From: Rhodanobacter thiooxydans LCS2
GTDB lineage: Bacteria; Pseudomonadota; Gammaproteobacteria; Xanthomonadales; Rhodanobacteraceae
Assembly: GCF_000264375.1 (NCBI RefSeq)
Contig: NZ_AJXW01000011.1
Coordinates: 30,438 to 94,437 of the forward strand
Length of the DNA: 64,000 bases
Direction of reading: 5' to 3'
Below, one piece after another: positions 16,596-26,275 of the stretch. Position numbers and translations under genes: made by a program. The notes beneath the pieces are model-generated. The model ran no database searches. It was not told where the DNA came from and saw only the letters and a list, made by a program, of their open reading frames with translations. Positions within the stretch are counted from its first letter, which is position 1; each line of letters starts with the position of its first letter.

Positions 16596-17903
16596 ATGAA
16601 ACGTCTGGACTGGAATGCCCTGGATGAGACGGCGCGCCTCGAGGCGCTGGCGCGCCCCGCGCAGTCGCGGGCCGACGAACTGCGCCGTGGCGTCGAGCAG
16701 ATCATCGCCACCGTGCGCGAAGGCGGCGACACGGCGCTGCGCGAACTGAGCGCGAAATACGACCGCTGCGCACTGCAGGCGATCGCGGTGGACGAGACCG
16801 AATTCGCCGCGGCCGAGGCTTCCCTCGATCCGGCCCTGAAAGCCGCGATCCGCGAAGCGGCAGCGCGCATCGAGGCGTTCCATCGCGCGGCGGCGCTGCA
16901 GCCGGTGGCGGTGGATACCGCGCCCGGCGTACGGGTGGAGCGCATGCTGCGGCCGATCGGCCGGGTCGGCCTGTACGTGCCGGCCGGCAGCGCGCCGCTG
17001 CCGTCGACCGCACTGATGCTGGGCGTGCCGGCGCACATCGCTGGTTGCCGCGAAGTGGTGCTGTGCTCGCCGGCGCGCGCCGACGGCCGCTGCGACGAGG
17101 CAGTGCTGTACGCCGCGCGCCTTACCGGCGTGCACAAGGTGTTCAAGCTGGGCGGCGCGCAGGCGATCGCCGCGATGGCCTATGGCACGGAATCGGTGCC
17201 GAAGTGCGACAAGCTGTTCGGCCCCGGCAACGCCTGGGTCACCGAAGGGAAGCTGCAGGTGTCGTCCGATCCGGAAGGCGCCGCGATCGACATGCCGGCC
17301 GGCCCGTCCGAAGTGCTGGTGATCGCCGATGCCGGGGCGAATCCGGTCTTCGTCGCCGCCGACCTGCTGTCGCAGGCCGAGCACGGACCGGATTCGCAGG
17401 TGATCCTGCTGAGCCCGTCCGCCGGGTTGCTGGACCAGGCAGCCGCCGAGGTCGAGCGGCAGTGCGCCGAGTTGCCGCGTGGCGCGATCGTCAATCAGGC
17501 ACTGGCGCAGAGCCGGCTGATCGCCGTCGACTCGCTGGCGCAGGCAGTGGAAGTGAGCAACCGTTACGCGCCCGAGCACCTGATCCTGCAGGTGGCCGCA
17601 CCGCGTGCGCTGCTCGACGGCGTCGAGAGTGCGGGCTCGGTCTTCCTCGGCCAGTGGGCGCCCGAATCGGTGGGCGACTACTGCAGCGGCAGCAACCATG
17701 TGCTGCCGACCTACGGCTACGCGCGCAGCTACAGCGGCGTGTCGGTGGCCAGCTACCAGAAGCAGATCAGCGTGCAGGAAGTCAGCGAAGAAGGATTGCG
17801 CAATATCGGCCCCTGCACGGCGACGCTGGCCGCGGCCGAACAACTGGAGGCGCACCGCCGCGCGGTGACCTTGCGATTGGCCACATTGGAGTCCCTGTCA
17901 TGA
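16596..17903 (+). CDS. hisD: Histidinol dehydrogenase
   Basis: This 435-residue zinc enzyme oxidises histidinol to histidine in two NAD-dependent steps. It shows the family regions [38 protein letters not shown], the signature around [11 protein letters not shown] and AEHGPDSQ, and [26 protein letters not shown] near the active site. The length is normal. Its stop overlaps the hisC start by four bases. Confidence 0.97.
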   Translation: MKRLDWNALDETARLEALARPAQSRADELRRGVEQIIATVREGGDTALRELSAKYDRCALQAIAVDETEFAAAEASLDPALKAAIREAAARIEAFHRAAALQPVAVDTAPGVRVERMLRPIGRVGLYVPAGSAPLPSTALMLGVPAHIAGCREVVLCSPARADGRCDEAVLYAARLTGVHKVFKLGGAQAIAAMAYGTESVPKCDKLFGPGNAWVTEGKLQVSSDPEGAAIDMPAGPSEVLVIADAGANPVFVAADLLSQAEHGPDSQVILLSPSAGLLDQAAAEVERQCAELPRGAIVNQALAQSRLIAVDSLAQAVEVSNRYAPEHLILQVAAPRALLDGVESAGSVFLGQWAPESVGDYCSGSNHVLPTYGYARSYSGVSVASYQKQISVQEVSEEGLRNIGPCTATLAAAEQLEAHRRAVTLRLATLESLS

Positions 17904-18961
17904 GTGTGCTCGACCTGGCGCGGCCGGAAATTCGCGCGATGCAGCCGTATTCTTCGGCGCGGATGGAGGCCAGCGGCGGCGAGGTGTTCCTCAACGCGAA
18001 CGAGTCGGCGTGGGCGCCGGTGGGCGACGACGGCCTTGGTTGCAATCGCTATCCCGAGCCGCAGCCCGCGGCGCTGGTCGATGCATTGGCGGCACTCTAC
18101 GGCGTGCGGCGCCAACAGTTGCTGGTCGGCCGCGGCAGCGACGAGGCGATCGACCTGCTGGTGCGCGCGTTCTGTCACGCGGGCCGCGATGCGATCCTGA
18201 TCCAGCCGCCCACGTTCGGCATGTATGCGGTGTGCGCACGGGTGCAGGACGCGGGCATCGTCGAGGTGCCGCTGGGGACGGACGCCACCCTGGACGTGGA
18301 TGCGATGCTGGCCGCGCTGACCTCGGCGGTGAAGCTGGTCTTCATCTGCACGCCGAACAATCCCACCGGCCAGCCGGTGCCGCGCACCGACGTGGAGCGG
18401 CTGGCGCGTGCGCTGGCCGGCCGCGCGCTGCTGGTGGTGGACGAGGCCTATGTGGAGTTCGCCGACGAAGGCAGCGTGGTCGACCTGATCGACCGCTACG
18501 ACAACCTCGCCGTGTTGCGCACCTTGTCCAAGGCTTGGGCGCTGGCCGGCGTGCGCATCGGCAGCCTGCTGGCGAACGCCGAGGTGATCGCACTGCTGCG
18601 CCGGATCATGGCGCCGTATCCGCTGCCGTTGCCGAGCGTGGACGCGGCGCTACTGGCGCTGTCCGGTTGGGGGCAGGCGAACGCGCGCGAACACCTCGCC
18701 GTCGTTCGCGCGGAACGCACGCGGATGCACGAGGCGTTGCACCGGTTGCCCGGCGTGCGCGACGTGCTGCCGTCACAGGCGAACTTCCTCGCCGTGCGCT
18801 TCGACGATGCCGGCGCGGCCTATCGGCGCCTGCTCGCCGCCGGCATCGTGGTGCGCGACGTGCGCCGCTACCCCAACCTCGGCGATGCGCTGCGCATCAC
18901 CATCGGTACGCCAGCGGAGAATGGGCGCGTGCTGGCCGTCCTGCAGGAAACCAACCCGTGA
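17900..18961 (+). CDS. hisC: Histidinol-phosphate aminotransferase
   Basis: This 353-residue fold-type I PLP enzyme converts imidazole-acetol phosphate and glutamate to histidinol phosphate. Features are [12 protein letters not shown] at the amino end, [37 protein letters not shown], and [15 protein letters not shown] carrying the PLP lysine. The C-terminal arginine site sits in [13 protein letters not shown]. It overlaps hisD (ATGA) and hisB (GTGA), so translation is coupled on both sides. Confidence 0.96.
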   Translation: MSVLDLARPEIRAMQPYSSARMEASGGEVFLNANESAWAPVGDDGLGCNRYPEPQPAALVDALAALYGVRRQQLLVGRGSDEAIDLLVRAFCHAGRDAILIQPPTFGMYAVCARVQDAGIVEVPLGTDATLDVDAMLAALTSAVKLVFICTPNNPTGQPVPRTDVERLARALAGRALLVVDEAYVEFADEGSVVDLIDRYDNLAVLRTLSKAWALAGVRIGSLLANAEVIALLRRIMAPYPLPLPSVDAALLALSGWGQANAREHLAVVRAERTRMHEALHRLPGVRDVLPSQANFLAVRFDDAGAAYRRLLAAGIVVRDVRRYPNLGDALRITIGTPAENGRVLAVLQETNP

Positions 18962-20022
18962 GCCGCAAGATTCTTTTTGTCGATCGCGACGGCTGCCTGA
19001 TCGAGGAACCCGCCGACGAGCAGATCGACAGCTACGAAAAGCTGGCCCTGCTGCCCGGCGTGATCGCCGCGTTGCAGCGCTTCGTCGCCGCCGGCTACGA
19101 GCTGGTGATGGTGAGCAACCAGGACGGCCTGGGCACCGACAGTTTCCCGGAGCCGCATTTCACCGGGCCGCACGAACTGCTGCTGCGCATCCTCGCCTCG
19201 CAGGGCATCCGCTTCCGCGAGATGCTGATCGACCGCAGCTTCCCGCACGAGGGCCTCGATACGCGCAAGCCCGGCGTCGGCATGCTGCGGCACTACCTCG
19301 CCGATGACGGCTGGAGCCGGGCGACGTCGGCGATGGTGGGCGACCGCGAAACCGACCTGCAGTTCGCGGCGAACCTCGGCGTGCGCGGCTTCCGCGTCGG
19401 CCCGCTCGGCACGAGCTGGGAGGCGCTGGCGCATCAGCTGCTGGATGCACCGCGCACCGCCACGGTGGTGCGCAACACGAAGGAAACCCGCATCACGGTC
19501 AGCGTCGACCTGGATCGGGTGGCCGAGCCGCAGGCGCACACCGGCCTGGGTTTCTTCGACCACATGCTGGAGCAGATCGGCAAGCACGGCGGCTTCGCGC
19601 TGGAGCTGGTCTGCGACGGCGACACCCACATCGACGAACACCACACCATCGAGGATTGCGCGCTGGCGCTGGGCCAGGCGCTGAAGCAGGCGCTCGGCGA
19701 CAAGCGTGGCATCGGCCGCTACGGCTTCACCCTGCCGATGGACGAGGCGCAGGCGAGTGCCGCGCTGGACCTGTCCGGCCGCCCTTTCTTCGTGTTCGAG
19801 GGCAGCTTCCCGCGCGAGCGCGTGGGCGAGGTGCCGACCGAACTGGTGCCGCATTTCTTCCGCTCGCTGTGCGAGACGCTGGGCGCGAACCTGCACCTCG
19901 CCGTGCGCGGCGACAATGCTCACCACATGGTCGAGGCCTGCTTCAAGGTGGTGGCGCGCACGCTGCGCCAGGCGATTCGCCGCGAGGGCAGCGAACTGCC
20001 CAGCACCAAGGGCGCGCTGTGA
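18958..20022 (+). CDS. hisB: Bifunctional histidinol phosphatase / imidazoleglycerol-phosphate dehydratase
   Basis: This 354-residue fusion performs two steps. The N-terminal HAD-type domain ([40 protein letters not shown]) removes phosphate from histidinol phosphate. The C-terminal domain ([55 protein letters not shown]) is the manganese dehydratase acting on imidazoleglycerol phosphate. The start is a GTG within the hisC stop (GTGA); the fusion is typical of gammaproteobacteria. A 100-bp REP doublet follows the stop. Confidence 0.96.
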   Translation: MSRKILFVDRDGCLIEEPADEQIDSYEKLALLPGVIAALQRFVAAGYELVMVSNQDGLGTDSFPEPHFTGPHELLLRILASQGIRFREMLIDRSFPHEGLDTRKPGVGMLRHYLADDGWSRATSAMVGDRETDLQFAANLGVRGFRVGPLGTSWEALAHQLLDAPRTATVVRNTKETRITVSVDLDRVAEPQAHTGLGFFDHMLEQIGKHGGFALELVCDGDTHIDEHHTIEDCALALGQALKQALGDKRGIGRYGFTLPMDEAQASAALDLSGRPFFVFEGSFPRERVGEVPTELVPHFFRSLCETLGANLHLAVRGDNAHHMVEACFKVVARTLRQAIRREGSELPSTKGAL

Positions 20023-20042
20023 TGCCGTCTCTCCCATCCCCC

Positions 20043-20142
20043 GTAGGAGCCCGCTCGCGGGCGATGCTCTCAGGGCCGGGATCCGGGTTTGGAGATTCGG
20101 AATTCGCAAAGTCCAAAACATCGCCTGCGAGCGGGCTCCTGC
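20043..20142. repeat. REP doublet (GTAG class) between hisB and hisH
   Basis: A left arm GTAGGAGCCCGCTCGCGGGC and a right arm that is nearly its reverse complement (GCCTGCGAGCGGGCTCCTGC) flank a spacer containing GGAATTCGCAAA. Arms and spacer match copies at 24889, 31049 and 38889. These are REP/BIME-like mobile palindromes that can form stable hairpins in the his message. Confidence 0.9.
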
Positions 20143-20158
20143 AAAGCAAGGGGCGCGC

Positions 20159-20749
20159 ATGAGCGTGGTGCTGGTCGACGCAGGCGGTACCAACATCGGC
20201 TCGGTGCGCTACGCCTTACAGCGCCTAGGCGTGGACGCCGCGTTGACGGCAGATGCGGCGACCATCCGCGCCGCCGACAAGGTGATCCTGCCGGGCGTGG
20301 GTGCAGCCGGACCGGGCATGGCGCGGCTGCACGAACTGGGACTGGTCGAGCTGCTGCGTTCATTGCAACAACCCGTGCTGGGAGTTTGTCTGGGCATGCA
20401 ACTGTTGTGCGCGCATTCGGAAGAGGGCGGCACGGAGTGCCTCGGACTGATCCCGGCGCCGGTGCGTCGTTTCACCGAAGCGCCCGGCCTGCGCGTGCCG
20501 CACATGGGCTGGAACCGACTGTCCGTGCGGCGGCCGCACCCGCTGCTGGCCGGCCTGGGCGACGATGACCAGGCCTATTTCGTGCACAGCTACGCGGTAC
20601 CGGTCGGCGACTGGACCCTGGCCACGGCCGACTACGGCGGCGCGTTCTCGGCGGTGATCGCGCACGGCAACTTCCATGGCATGCAGTTCCATCCCGAGCG
20701 CTCTGCCGCCGTCGGCGCCCGACTGTTGAAGAACTTCCTCGAACTATGA
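20159..20749 (+). CDS. hisH: Imidazole glycerol phosphate synthase, glutaminase subunit
   Basis: This 196-residue class I glutamine amidotransferase supplies ammonia to HisF. The catalytic triad is visible: the nucleophile in GVCLGMQLLC and the His/Glu pair in GMQFHPERS, with the oxyanion-region LPGVGAAGPGM. It pairs with HisF, encoded two genes later. The start follows the REP doublet with only AAGGGG as a Shine-Dalgarno; the stop overlaps the hisA start. Confidence 0.96.
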   Translation: MSVVLVDAGGTNIGSVRYALQRLGVDAALTADAATIRAADKVILPGVGAAGPGMARLHELGLVELLRSLQQPVLGVCLGMQLLCAHSEEGGTECLGLIPAPVRRFTEAPGLRVPHMGWNRLSVRRPHPLLAGLGDDDQAYFVHSYAVPVGDWTLATADYGGAFSAVIAHGNFHGMQFHPERSAAVGARLLKNFLEL

Positions 20750-21474
20750 ATTTCGACGTGATTCCCGCGATCGACCTGCGCGGCGGCCAGGTGGTGCGCC
20801 TGAAGCAGGGCGACTACGCGCAGCAGACCACCTATGCCGCCGATCCGCGCGCGCAGGCGCGCGGCTACGCCGAGGCCGGCGCGCGCTGGCTGCACCTGGT
20901 CGATCTGGACGGTGCGCGCTCGGGCAGCCTGGCCAATCTCGCGGTGATCCAGGCCATCGCCGCCGATGGCATGCAGATCCAGGCCGGCGGCGGCGTACGC
21001 GGTGAAGACGACCTGCGCCGGCTGTTCGACGCCGGCGTGCAGCGCGTGGTGCTGGGCAGCGTGGCGATCCGCGAGCCCGAACTCGTGGCTGGCTGGCTGG
21101 GTAGTTACGGCGCCGACAGGCTGACCCTCGCGCTCGATACGCGCCGCCTCGATGGTCGCTGGAGCCTGCCCAGCGCGGGCTGGACCGAAGTCGAAGCGCG
21201 CACGCTGGACGAGCTGGCGCCGTGGTACGCCGCGCGCGGCGCGCGCCACCTGTTGTGCACCGACATCGACCGTGACGGCATGCTCGCCGGCTTCAACCTC
21301 GATCTCTACCGCCATCTCGCCGCCACGGTTCCGTCGATGGCCGTGCAGGCCTCCGGCGGCGTGCGCTCGCTGGAGGACATCCGTGCCGCGCGTGAAGCCG
21401 GCGCGCGCGGCGTGATCCTGGGCCGGGCCTTGCTCGAAGGGCGCTTCAACGTGGCGGAGGCGCTGGCAGCATGA
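20746..21474 (+). CDS. hisA: ProFAR isomerase
   Basis: This 242-residue TIM barrel converts ProFAR to PRFAR by an Amadori rearrangement. It begins [19 protein letters not shown] with the catalytic aspartate, and carries phosphate-binding ends [12 protein letters not shown] and [13 protein letters not shown]; the second aspartate is in [15 protein letters not shown]. It is coupled to hisH by a four-base overlap. The next gene, hisF, is separated by 178 bases of palindromic repeat. Confidence 0.96.
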   Translation: MNFDVIPAIDLRGGQVVRLKQGDYAQQTTYAADPRAQARGYAEAGARWLHLVDLDGARSGSLANLAVIQAIAADGMQIQAGGGVRGEDDLRRLFDAGVQRVVLGSVAIREPELVAGWLGSYGADRLTLALDTRRLDGRWSLPSAGWTEVEARTLDELAPWYAARGARHLLCTDIDRDGMLAGFNLDLYRHLAATVPSMAVQASGGVRSLEDIRAAREAGARGVILGRALLEGRFNVAEALAA

Positions 21475-21499
21475 AATTGGCGACGACCTTGCCAGCTTT

Positions 21500-21628
21500 T
21501 CTCCTCCCCCTGCGTGCAGGGGGAGGCCGGGAGGGGGTAAAGCTCTCGCGCGTTCAGCGAAGAGCACCCCTCCCTCCGCAAGGGATTTCCTTCGGTCACA
21601 ACCCTCCCCTGCAGGCAGGGGAGGGAAA
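21500..21628. repeat. Two GC-rich inverted repeats between hisA and hisF
   Basis: Two hairpins, CTCCCCCTGCGTGCAGGGGG (about 21504-21525) and one built on CCCTCCCCTGCAGG (21602-21625), flank a spacer with GAGGGGGTAAAG and AAGGGATTTCC. The layout matches a dispersed palindromic element unrelated to the GTAG family. The 178-base gap holds no convincing gene. Confidence 0.65.
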
Positions 21629-21652
21629 GGATGCGACGACGGGAGTTGCGCA

Positions 21653-22429
21653 ATGCTGAGCCGCCGCGTCATTCCCTGCCTCGACGTGCGCGACGGTCGG
21701 GTGGTCAAGGGCGTGCGCTTCCGCGATCACGTGGTGATGGGCGAAATCGTCGATCTCGCGTTGCGCTACCGCGACGAAGGCGCCGACGAGCTGGTGTTCT
21801 ACGACATCACGGCCAGCCCCGAAGGGCGCAGCGTGGATCGCGGCTGGGTGGAGAAGGTCGCACGGGTGATCGACATTCCGTTCTGCGTGGCCGGCGGCAT
21901 CCGTTCGGTGGACGAAGCACGCGCGGTGTTGCACGCGGGTGCCGACAAGATTTCGGTGAACTCGCCGGCGCTGGAGCGTCCCGCACTGATCGACGAACTG
22001 GCTGCCGCGTTCGGCGTGCAGTGCGTGGTGGTCGGCATCGACTCGCTGCGTGACACCGACGGCGAGTGGCGCGTGCGCCAGTACACCGGCGACCCCGCGA
22101 AGACCCAGGCGCTGTCGCGACGAACGCTGGACTGGATGGTCGAGGCGCAACAGCGCGGCGCCGGCGAGATCGTGTTGAACTGCATGGGCAGCGACGGCGT
22201 GCGCCGTGGCTACGATCTGGAGCAGCTTTCCGCGGCCCGCGCGATCTGCCGCGTGCCGCTGGTCGCCTCCGGTGGCGCCGGCGCACCGGAACACTTCCGC
22301 GACGCCTTCGTCGAGGCCGACGTGGACGGCGCGCTGGCAGCAAGCGTGTTCCACTCCGGTGCGATTGCGATACCTGCGCTCAAGGAATACCTGCAGGCGC
22401 AAGGTGTCGCGGTACGACGTATCCCCTAG
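21653..22429 (+). CDS. hisF: Imidazole glycerol phosphate synthase, cyclase subunit
   Basis: This 258-residue TIM barrel uses ammonia from HisH to close the imidazole ring of IGP and release AICAR. It shows [20 protein letters not shown] with the first catalytic aspartate, [28 protein letters not shown] with the second aspartate, and [16 protein letters not shown]. The stop TAG is followed immediately by a CGTCATTCC-type hairpin, then hisIE. Confidence 0.96.
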   Translation: MLSRRVIPCLDVRDGRVVKGVRFRDHVVMGEIVDLALRYRDEGADELVFYDITASPEGRSVDRGWVEKVARVIDIPFCVAGGIRSVDEARAVLHAGADKISVNSPALERPALIDELAAAFGVQCVVVGIDSLRDTDGEWRVRQYTGDPAKTQALSRRTLDWMVEAQQRGAGEIVLNCMGSDGVRRGYDLEQLSAARAICRVPLVASGGAGAPEHFRDAFVEADVDGALAASVFHSGAIAIPALKEYLQAQGVAVRRIP

Positions 22430-22461
22430 CTCGTCATTCCAGCTTTCGCTGGAATGACGAG
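22430..22461. repeat. CGTCATTCC-type hairpin repeat between hisF and hisIE
   Basis: A perfect 14-bp inverted repeat (CTCGTCATTCCAGC and complement) with a TTTC loop sits directly after the hisF stop. A related, shorter copy occurs at 35158-35183 (GTCATCC / GGATGAC), so it is a dispersed palindrome, not a site particular to this operon. Confidence 0.75.
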
Positions 22462-22512
22462 AGAACCGAATTTCATCGCATGCCCCGATGCATGCTGGCA
22501 GCAGGTATCCCG

Positions 22513-23145
22513 ATGACTGATTTCAACGCCAAACTCTCCCGCCTCGACTGGGCCAAAGGCGACGGCCTGCTGCCGGCGATCGTGCAGCACTGGCTCAGCG
22601 GCGAAGTACTGATGCTTGGCTACATGGACGCCGAAGCGCTGGCACAGACACAAGCCAGCGGTCATGTCACCTTCTACAGTCGCAGCAAGCAACGCCTGTG
22701 GACCAAGGGCGAAAGCTCCGGCCACGTGCTCGCGCTGAAGTCGATGCGCATCGACTGCGACGCCGACACCCTGCTGATCCAGGCCGCCCCGCACGGGCCG
22801 ACCTGCCACCTCGGCACCTCCAGCTGCTTCGGCGACAGCGCCGACGTACGCCCGCCGCTCGGTTTCCTCGCCGAACTCAATGCTCTGGTCGAGCACCGCC
22901 ACGTTGAACGTCCGCCCGGTAGCTACACCACCCGGCTGTTCGACGGCGGCATCCGTCGCATCGCGCAGAAGGTGGGCGAGGAAGGTGTGGAGACCGCGCT
23001 GGCCGCGGTGGCGCAGGATGACGACGAGCTGCTTGGTGAGGCGGCGGACCTGGTATTCCATCTCACCGTGGCGCTGCGCGCGCGCGGACTTGGCCTGGCC
23101 GATGTCACCCGCGTGCTGGCCGAACGGCATGCGCGACGCGGATGA
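22513..23145 (+). CDS. hisI: Bifunctional phosphoribosyl-AMP cyclohydrolase / phosphoribosyl-ATP pyrophosphatase
   Basis: This 210-residue fusion performs the second and third steps of histidine synthesis. The N-terminal HisI domain has VLMLGYMDAEAL, TFYSRSKQRLWTKGESSGH and CDADTLLIQAAPHGPTCHLG, with the zinc-binding cysteines. The C-terminal HisE domain has SYTTRLFDGGIRRIAQKVGEEGVE and LGEAADLVFHL, with acidic pyrophosphatase residues. ATG 22513 lies 51 bases after the hairpin. It is the last his gene; the next gene is convergent, six bases away. Confidence 0.96.
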   Translation: MTDFNAKLSRLDWAKGDGLLPAIVQHWLSGEVLMLGYMDAEALAQTQASGHVTFYSRSKQRLWTKGESSGHVLALKSMRIDCDADTLLIQAAPHGPTCHLGTSSCFGDSADVRPPLGFLAELNALVEHRHVERPPGSYTTRLFDGGIRRIAQKVGEEGVETALAAVAQDDDELLGEAADLVFHLTVALRARGLGLADVTRVLAERHARRG

Positions 23146-23151
23146 GCCGGA

Positions 23152-24156
23152 CTAGCGGGGCGTGGCGACGGACGCGTTGCCGGCCGGCGCCGGCCTGAAC
23201 GGCAACGCCGGTCCCGGCGTGAGCCCCTTGCGCCACAAGGCGAGTTGCCCGGTGATGCCGCTGCCGATGTCGATCTGCGGCTCCGAGGGGGTGAGCTTGT
23301 CCTGCCGTTCCCACCGGCTGATTTCGCCGCTGGCCCGTTTGAACGCATCCGCAAAGTTGTCGGTGCGGTTCAGTGCATCGACCAGCCAGGCCTTGCCGAA
23401 GTACGTGATGTCGGAATCGCTGCCGCAGCCAAACGAGCTGCGGTCGGCGCGGGCGGCGGTGAGCACCAGGGTGCCGGGGCCGCGCAGCGGCGGCACGAAA
23501 CCGCCCGAGTAGCAGGCGTTGACCACCACCACCTTCCACTTGAACGGGTGCATGGCCAGGATGTCGGCCAGATCGCTGGCGCCGAGCTGGTCCAGCGGCA
23601 GCGGGTCCATGTCGAGCAGGAGGTCGTGGTCCTCGCTGCCGTGGCTGGTGAAGTACAGCAGCAGGATGTCCTGGTCCGGCTGCATCACCTTGCCCAGGCC
23701 TTCGAGCGCGGTTTCCAGGTTGCTCCAGCTTGCCAGCGGCCGGGTGGTCAGGCTGGCCCGGTTGTTCTCCAGCACCAGGCTGTGCGCGCTGGCGCCGAAG
23801 CGTTGCGCGAACAACCGCGCGGCGTACTCGGCTTCATTGCGGAACACGTCCTCGCCACCGTCGCCGGCGAAGGCGAGCAGGTACAGGTTCGGCTGGCCGG
23901 GTACGCGCGGCCCGAGTTGCGCCAAGGCGTCGCGCATCATCCGCGGCTGCGCGTACAGCACCTGCTCCGGGGTGGGGGCCTGGCTGGGCCAGCGGTCCGC
24001 ATCGACGTCGTCGCCCACCGCGGCTTCTGCCGCGGCGCTGCCAGGTGCCGCGGCGGCGAAGTGGTCGGCGCTGGGCGCCGACGACTGGCCTGGCCACCAG
24101 GTCGCCAGCAGCACCCCGGCGGCAAACGCGAGCAGGATGGTCAGGATGCTACGCAT
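23152..24156 (-). CDS. C13-family (legumain-like) cysteine peptidase
   Basis: This 334-residue caspase-fold protein belongs to peptidase family C13. The N-terminal hydrophobic helix (ILTILLAFAAGVLLATW) acts as a signal or membrane anchor and is followed by a low-complexity Ala/Asp stretch. The peptidase domain has the catalytic histidine in FTSHGSEDHDLLL (near residue 172) and the cysteine in VVVNACYSGGF (near residue 215). Such bacterial proteins are probably periplasmic endopeptidases of unknown substrate. The TAG stop is six bases from the convergent hisIE stop. It follows mtnC by 21 bases on the same strand, but a functional link is not evident. Confidence 0.8.
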   Translation of the reverse strand: MRSILTILLAFAAGVLLATWWPGQSSAPSADHFAAAAPGSAAAEAAVGDDVDADRWPSQAPTPEQVLYAQPRMMRDALAQLGPRVPGQPNLYLLAFAGDGGEDVFRNEAEYAARLFAQRFGASAHSLVLENNRASLTTRPLASWSNLETALEGLGKVMQPDQDILLLYFTSHGSEDHDLLLDMDPLPLDQLGASDLADILAMHPFKWKVVVVNACYSGGFVPPLRGPGTLVLTAARADRSSFGCGSDSDITYFGKAWLVDALNRTDNFADAFKRASGEISRWERQDKLTPSEPQIDIGSGITGQLALWRKGLTPGPALPFRPAPAGNASVATPR

Positions 24157-24177
24157 GGCGGGGCGCGTGCGGCGGTT

Positions 24178-24864
24178 TCACGGCGTGATCGCGTCGAAAT
24201 TGCGATAGACCGCATGGCGCGGTGCGTCGGGCAGCGCCTGCGGTTCACGTACCAGCCAGCCGGTGTGGAAGCCGGCCGCCTGCGCGGCGTCGAGTTCTTC
24301 CGCGATGTCGGACAGGAACAGCAGGTGGCGCGGCTGCTCGCCGATCGCTTCGGCGATGCGCCGGTAGGATTCGACCTCGCGCTTCGGGCCGGTCTCGGTG
24401 TCGAAGTAGCCTGCGAACAGCGCGCCGAGATCGCCGGCCTCGCTGTGGCGAAAGAACAGTTTCTGCGCCGGCACCGAGCCGGAGGAGTAGACATACAGAC
24501 GCAGTCCGTCGGCGCGCCAGTCGCGCAGCCGCGCGGCGACTTCCGGGTAGATGTGCGCGCGGTAGTCGCCGGCCTCGTAGCCGTCCTTCCAGATCATGCC
24601 CTGCAGCGCCTTCAGTGCAGTGGACTTGCGGTCCTGGTCGATCCACTTGAGCAGCAGCTCGATGATGTCCTGGCGGCTGGCCTCCACCAGCCCGGCCTCC
24701 ATGGCCGCCTCATGCAGCCAGTGCTGCACCTCGGGCTTGTCGCCGTGGGTTTCGACGAAGGCCGGCAGCCGCTTGCGCGCGTAAGGGAACAGCACGTCGC
24801 GGACGAAGTCGATCGAGCTGGTGGTGCCCTCGATGTCAGTGACGATGGCGCGGATTTCGATCAT
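24178..24864 (-). CDS. mtnC: Enolase-phosphatase E1
   Basis: This 228-residue HAD enzyme takes 2,3-diketo-5-methylthiopentyl-1-phosphate to acireductone by enolisation and dephosphorylation in the methionine salvage pathway. The HAD motifs are IVTDIEGTTSSIDFV (the aspartate pair reads D-x-E, usual in MtnC), YVYSSGSVPAQ (motif II serine) and FLSDIAEELDAA (motif IV). It is in the unit mtnB-mtnD-mtnC; a single REP arm lies in the 47-base gap after mtnD. Confidence 0.93.
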   Translation of the reverse strand: MIEIRAIVTDIEGTTSSIDFVRDVLFPYARKRLPAFVETHGDKPEVQHWLHEAAMEAGLVEASRQDIIELLLKWIDQDRKSTALKALQGMIWKDGYEAGDYRAHIYPEVAARLRDWRADGLRLYVYSSGSVPAQKLFFRHSEAGDLGALFAGYFDTETGPKREVESYRRIAEAIGEQPRHLLFLSDIAEELDAAQAAGFHTGWLVREPQALPDAPRHAVYRNFDAITP

Positions 24865-24888
24865 GGCTTCGGATCCGGGGTTCGGGAA

Positions 24889-24915
24889 GAGCATCGCCCG
24901 CGAGCGGGCTCCTAC
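24889..24915. repeat. Single REP arm (GTAG class) inside the mtn operon
   Basis: A GTAG-class arm with the hairpin GAGCCCGCTCGCGGGC (minus strand) lies between mtnD and mtnC. Its GTAG head overlaps the end of mtnD: the TAG stop codon of mtnD (24912-24914, minus strand) is contributed by the repeat. It has the same arm as the copies at 20043, 31049 and 38889. Confidence 0.85.
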
Positions 24916-25463
24916 ACGGCAGGCGCCATGCGCGGGAAGCGCGAGGCGATGTCGTCGCCGGTGAAGTTGGCTACCCAGCCTTCCTTGTTGGTGAACAGGC
25001 GGATCGCCACGAAGTAGGGCGATTCGCCCATGTCGAACCAGTGGCGGGTGCCGTCGGGTACGCCGATCAGGTCGCCCTGTTCGCACAGGATGTCGTAGAC
25101 CTTGCCGCCGAGGTGCAGGGTGAACTGGCCGGCGCCGGCGACGAAAAAGCGCACCTCGTCCTCGCTGTGGGTGTGTTCGCTGAGGAACTTCTGGCGCAGC
25201 GTGGCGCGGTCGGGGTGATCGGGAGCGAGGCTGATCACGTCCACGGCCTGGTAGCCTTCCTCGCCCATCAGCCGGTCGATGTCGCCACGGTAGGCGGCGA
25301 CCACCTCGTCCTGGCTGGCGCCCGGGACGATCGGCTGGCTCGCTGCCCATTGCTCAAAGCGGACACCGGCCCTGGCGAGTTCGGCGGCGATCGCCGCGTG
25401 TTCGTCGATCACCGCCAGCGGCGATTGCGGTTGGTTTTCGTCGAAGATGCGCAGGCGGCTCAT
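24912..25463 (-). CDS. mtnD: Acireductone dioxygenase
   Basis: This 183-residue cupin oxidises acireductone to the keto-acid precursor of methionine plus formate (iron form), or to an off-pathway product (nickel form). Metal ligands are in [16 protein letters not shown] (HxH...E) and a later histidine in [11 protein letters not shown]. It overlaps mtnB by four bases. The stop codon TAG belongs to a REP repeat, so the original C-terminal end may have been a few residues different. Confidence 0.94.
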   Translation of the reverse strand: MSRLRIFDENQPQSPLAVIDEHAAIAAELARAGVRFEQWAASQPIVPGASQDEVVAAYRGDIDRLMGEEGYQAVDVISLAPDHPDRATLRQKFLSEHTHSEDEVRFFVAGAGQFTLHLGGKVYDILCEQGDLIGVPDGTRHWFDMGESPYFVAIRLFTNKEGWVANFTGDDIASRFPRMAPAV

Positions 25464-26110
25464 GATGCCCTCAGTCTTTTCAGGTCAAGTTCGCAGCCGA
25501 GCAGGAACTCCAGCGCTTCCAGGTGGCGTTGGGTCTCGGCCATGTCGCGGCCCCAGGTGTAGATGCCGTGGCCGTCGATCAGGTAGGCGTGCAGCGGCTT
25601 GCCCGCGTCCAGCCAGGCGTCGACCCGGGCCACCAGTTCGGGCATGTGCTGGGTGTTCGGGAACACGGGGATCTCCAGCACGCTTTCATGGGTGTGGTAG
25701 CCAGCGATCGCCTTCTGCAGTTCCCAGCCCTGCAGGCGGATCACCCCGTCGGCGGCGAACAGCCGCGAGGCCACGCTCTGCACGCGCGAGTGGGTGTGCA
25801 GCACCACGTTCATCTCCGGCCAGCGTCGGTAGATCTGGGTGTGCAGCGCCGTTTCCGCGCTGGGGCGGGCGTCGGTGCCGACTGCATGGCCGTCCAGGTC
25901 GATCAGCATGATGTCGCCGCGGCCCAGCCGGCCCTTGTGCCTGCCTGAGACGGTGATCGCCGCGTGGCCAGCGTCGACCCGCATGGAGAAATTGCTGCTG
26001 GTGGCCGGCGTCCAGCCCATCGCGGACAGCTCGCGTGCGGCGTCGGCGATGGCGTCGGCGCAGCGTTCGAACACGCTGGCGGGAATCGCAGCTGGCAGGG
26101 TCTGGCTCAT
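25460..26110 (-). CDS. mtnB: Methylthioribulose-1-phosphate dehydratase
   Basis: This 216-residue class II aldolase-fold zinc enzyme dehydrates methylthioribulose 1-phosphate. Zinc-binding histidines occur in [14 protein letters not shown] and near [12 protein letters not shown]; the catalytic-site start is in [19 protein letters not shown]. It is first in the mtnBDC unit. The mtnA and mtnK-type genes are not nearby. The ATG has no clear Shine-Dalgarno, and a perfect 14-bp palindrome begins five bases upstream of it. Confidence 0.93.
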   Translation of the reverse strand: MSQTLPAAIPASVFERCADAIADAARELSAMGWTPATSSNFSMRVDAGHAAITVSGRHKGRLGRGDIMLIDLDGHAVGTDARPSAETALHTQIYRRWPEMNVVLHTHSRVQSVASRLFAADGVIRLQGWELQKAIAGYHTHESVLEIPVFPNTQHMPELVARVDAWLDAGKPLHAYLIDGHGIYTWGRDMAETQRHLEALEFLLGCELDLKRLRAS

Positions 26111-26114
26111 GCGG

Positions 26115-26142
26115 TTTGGACGTCCAAATGGACGTTGACTAT
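26115..26142 (-). promoter_or_regulatory. Promoter and candidate operator of mtnBDC
   Basis: TTTGGACGTCCAAA (26115-26128) is a perfect palindrome, followed by a third TGGACGT half-site (26129-26135). A TATAGT -10-like hexamer (26137-26142, minus strand) precedes it in the direction of mtnB, so transcription would start within the palindrome, giving a very short leader. The responsible regulator is unknown; a methionine or SAM-cycle repressor is a guess. Confidence 0.45.
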
Positions 26143-26275
26143 ACCATGTGCTGCTACGCGACCGTGCTGTAATGAGATCCATTCTCGCAAGTCAGGGAGG
26201 ATTTGGACGGCGGGCGTACCATCGGCGAGGATCCGGCGCAGGGTGTGCCGGACAGATTCCGACGGAGACTTGCTC

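Noticed and set aside
21471..21659. A short gene between hisA and hisF
   Set aside because: The frame overlaps palindromic repeats and has no Shine-Dalgarno or recognisable product.
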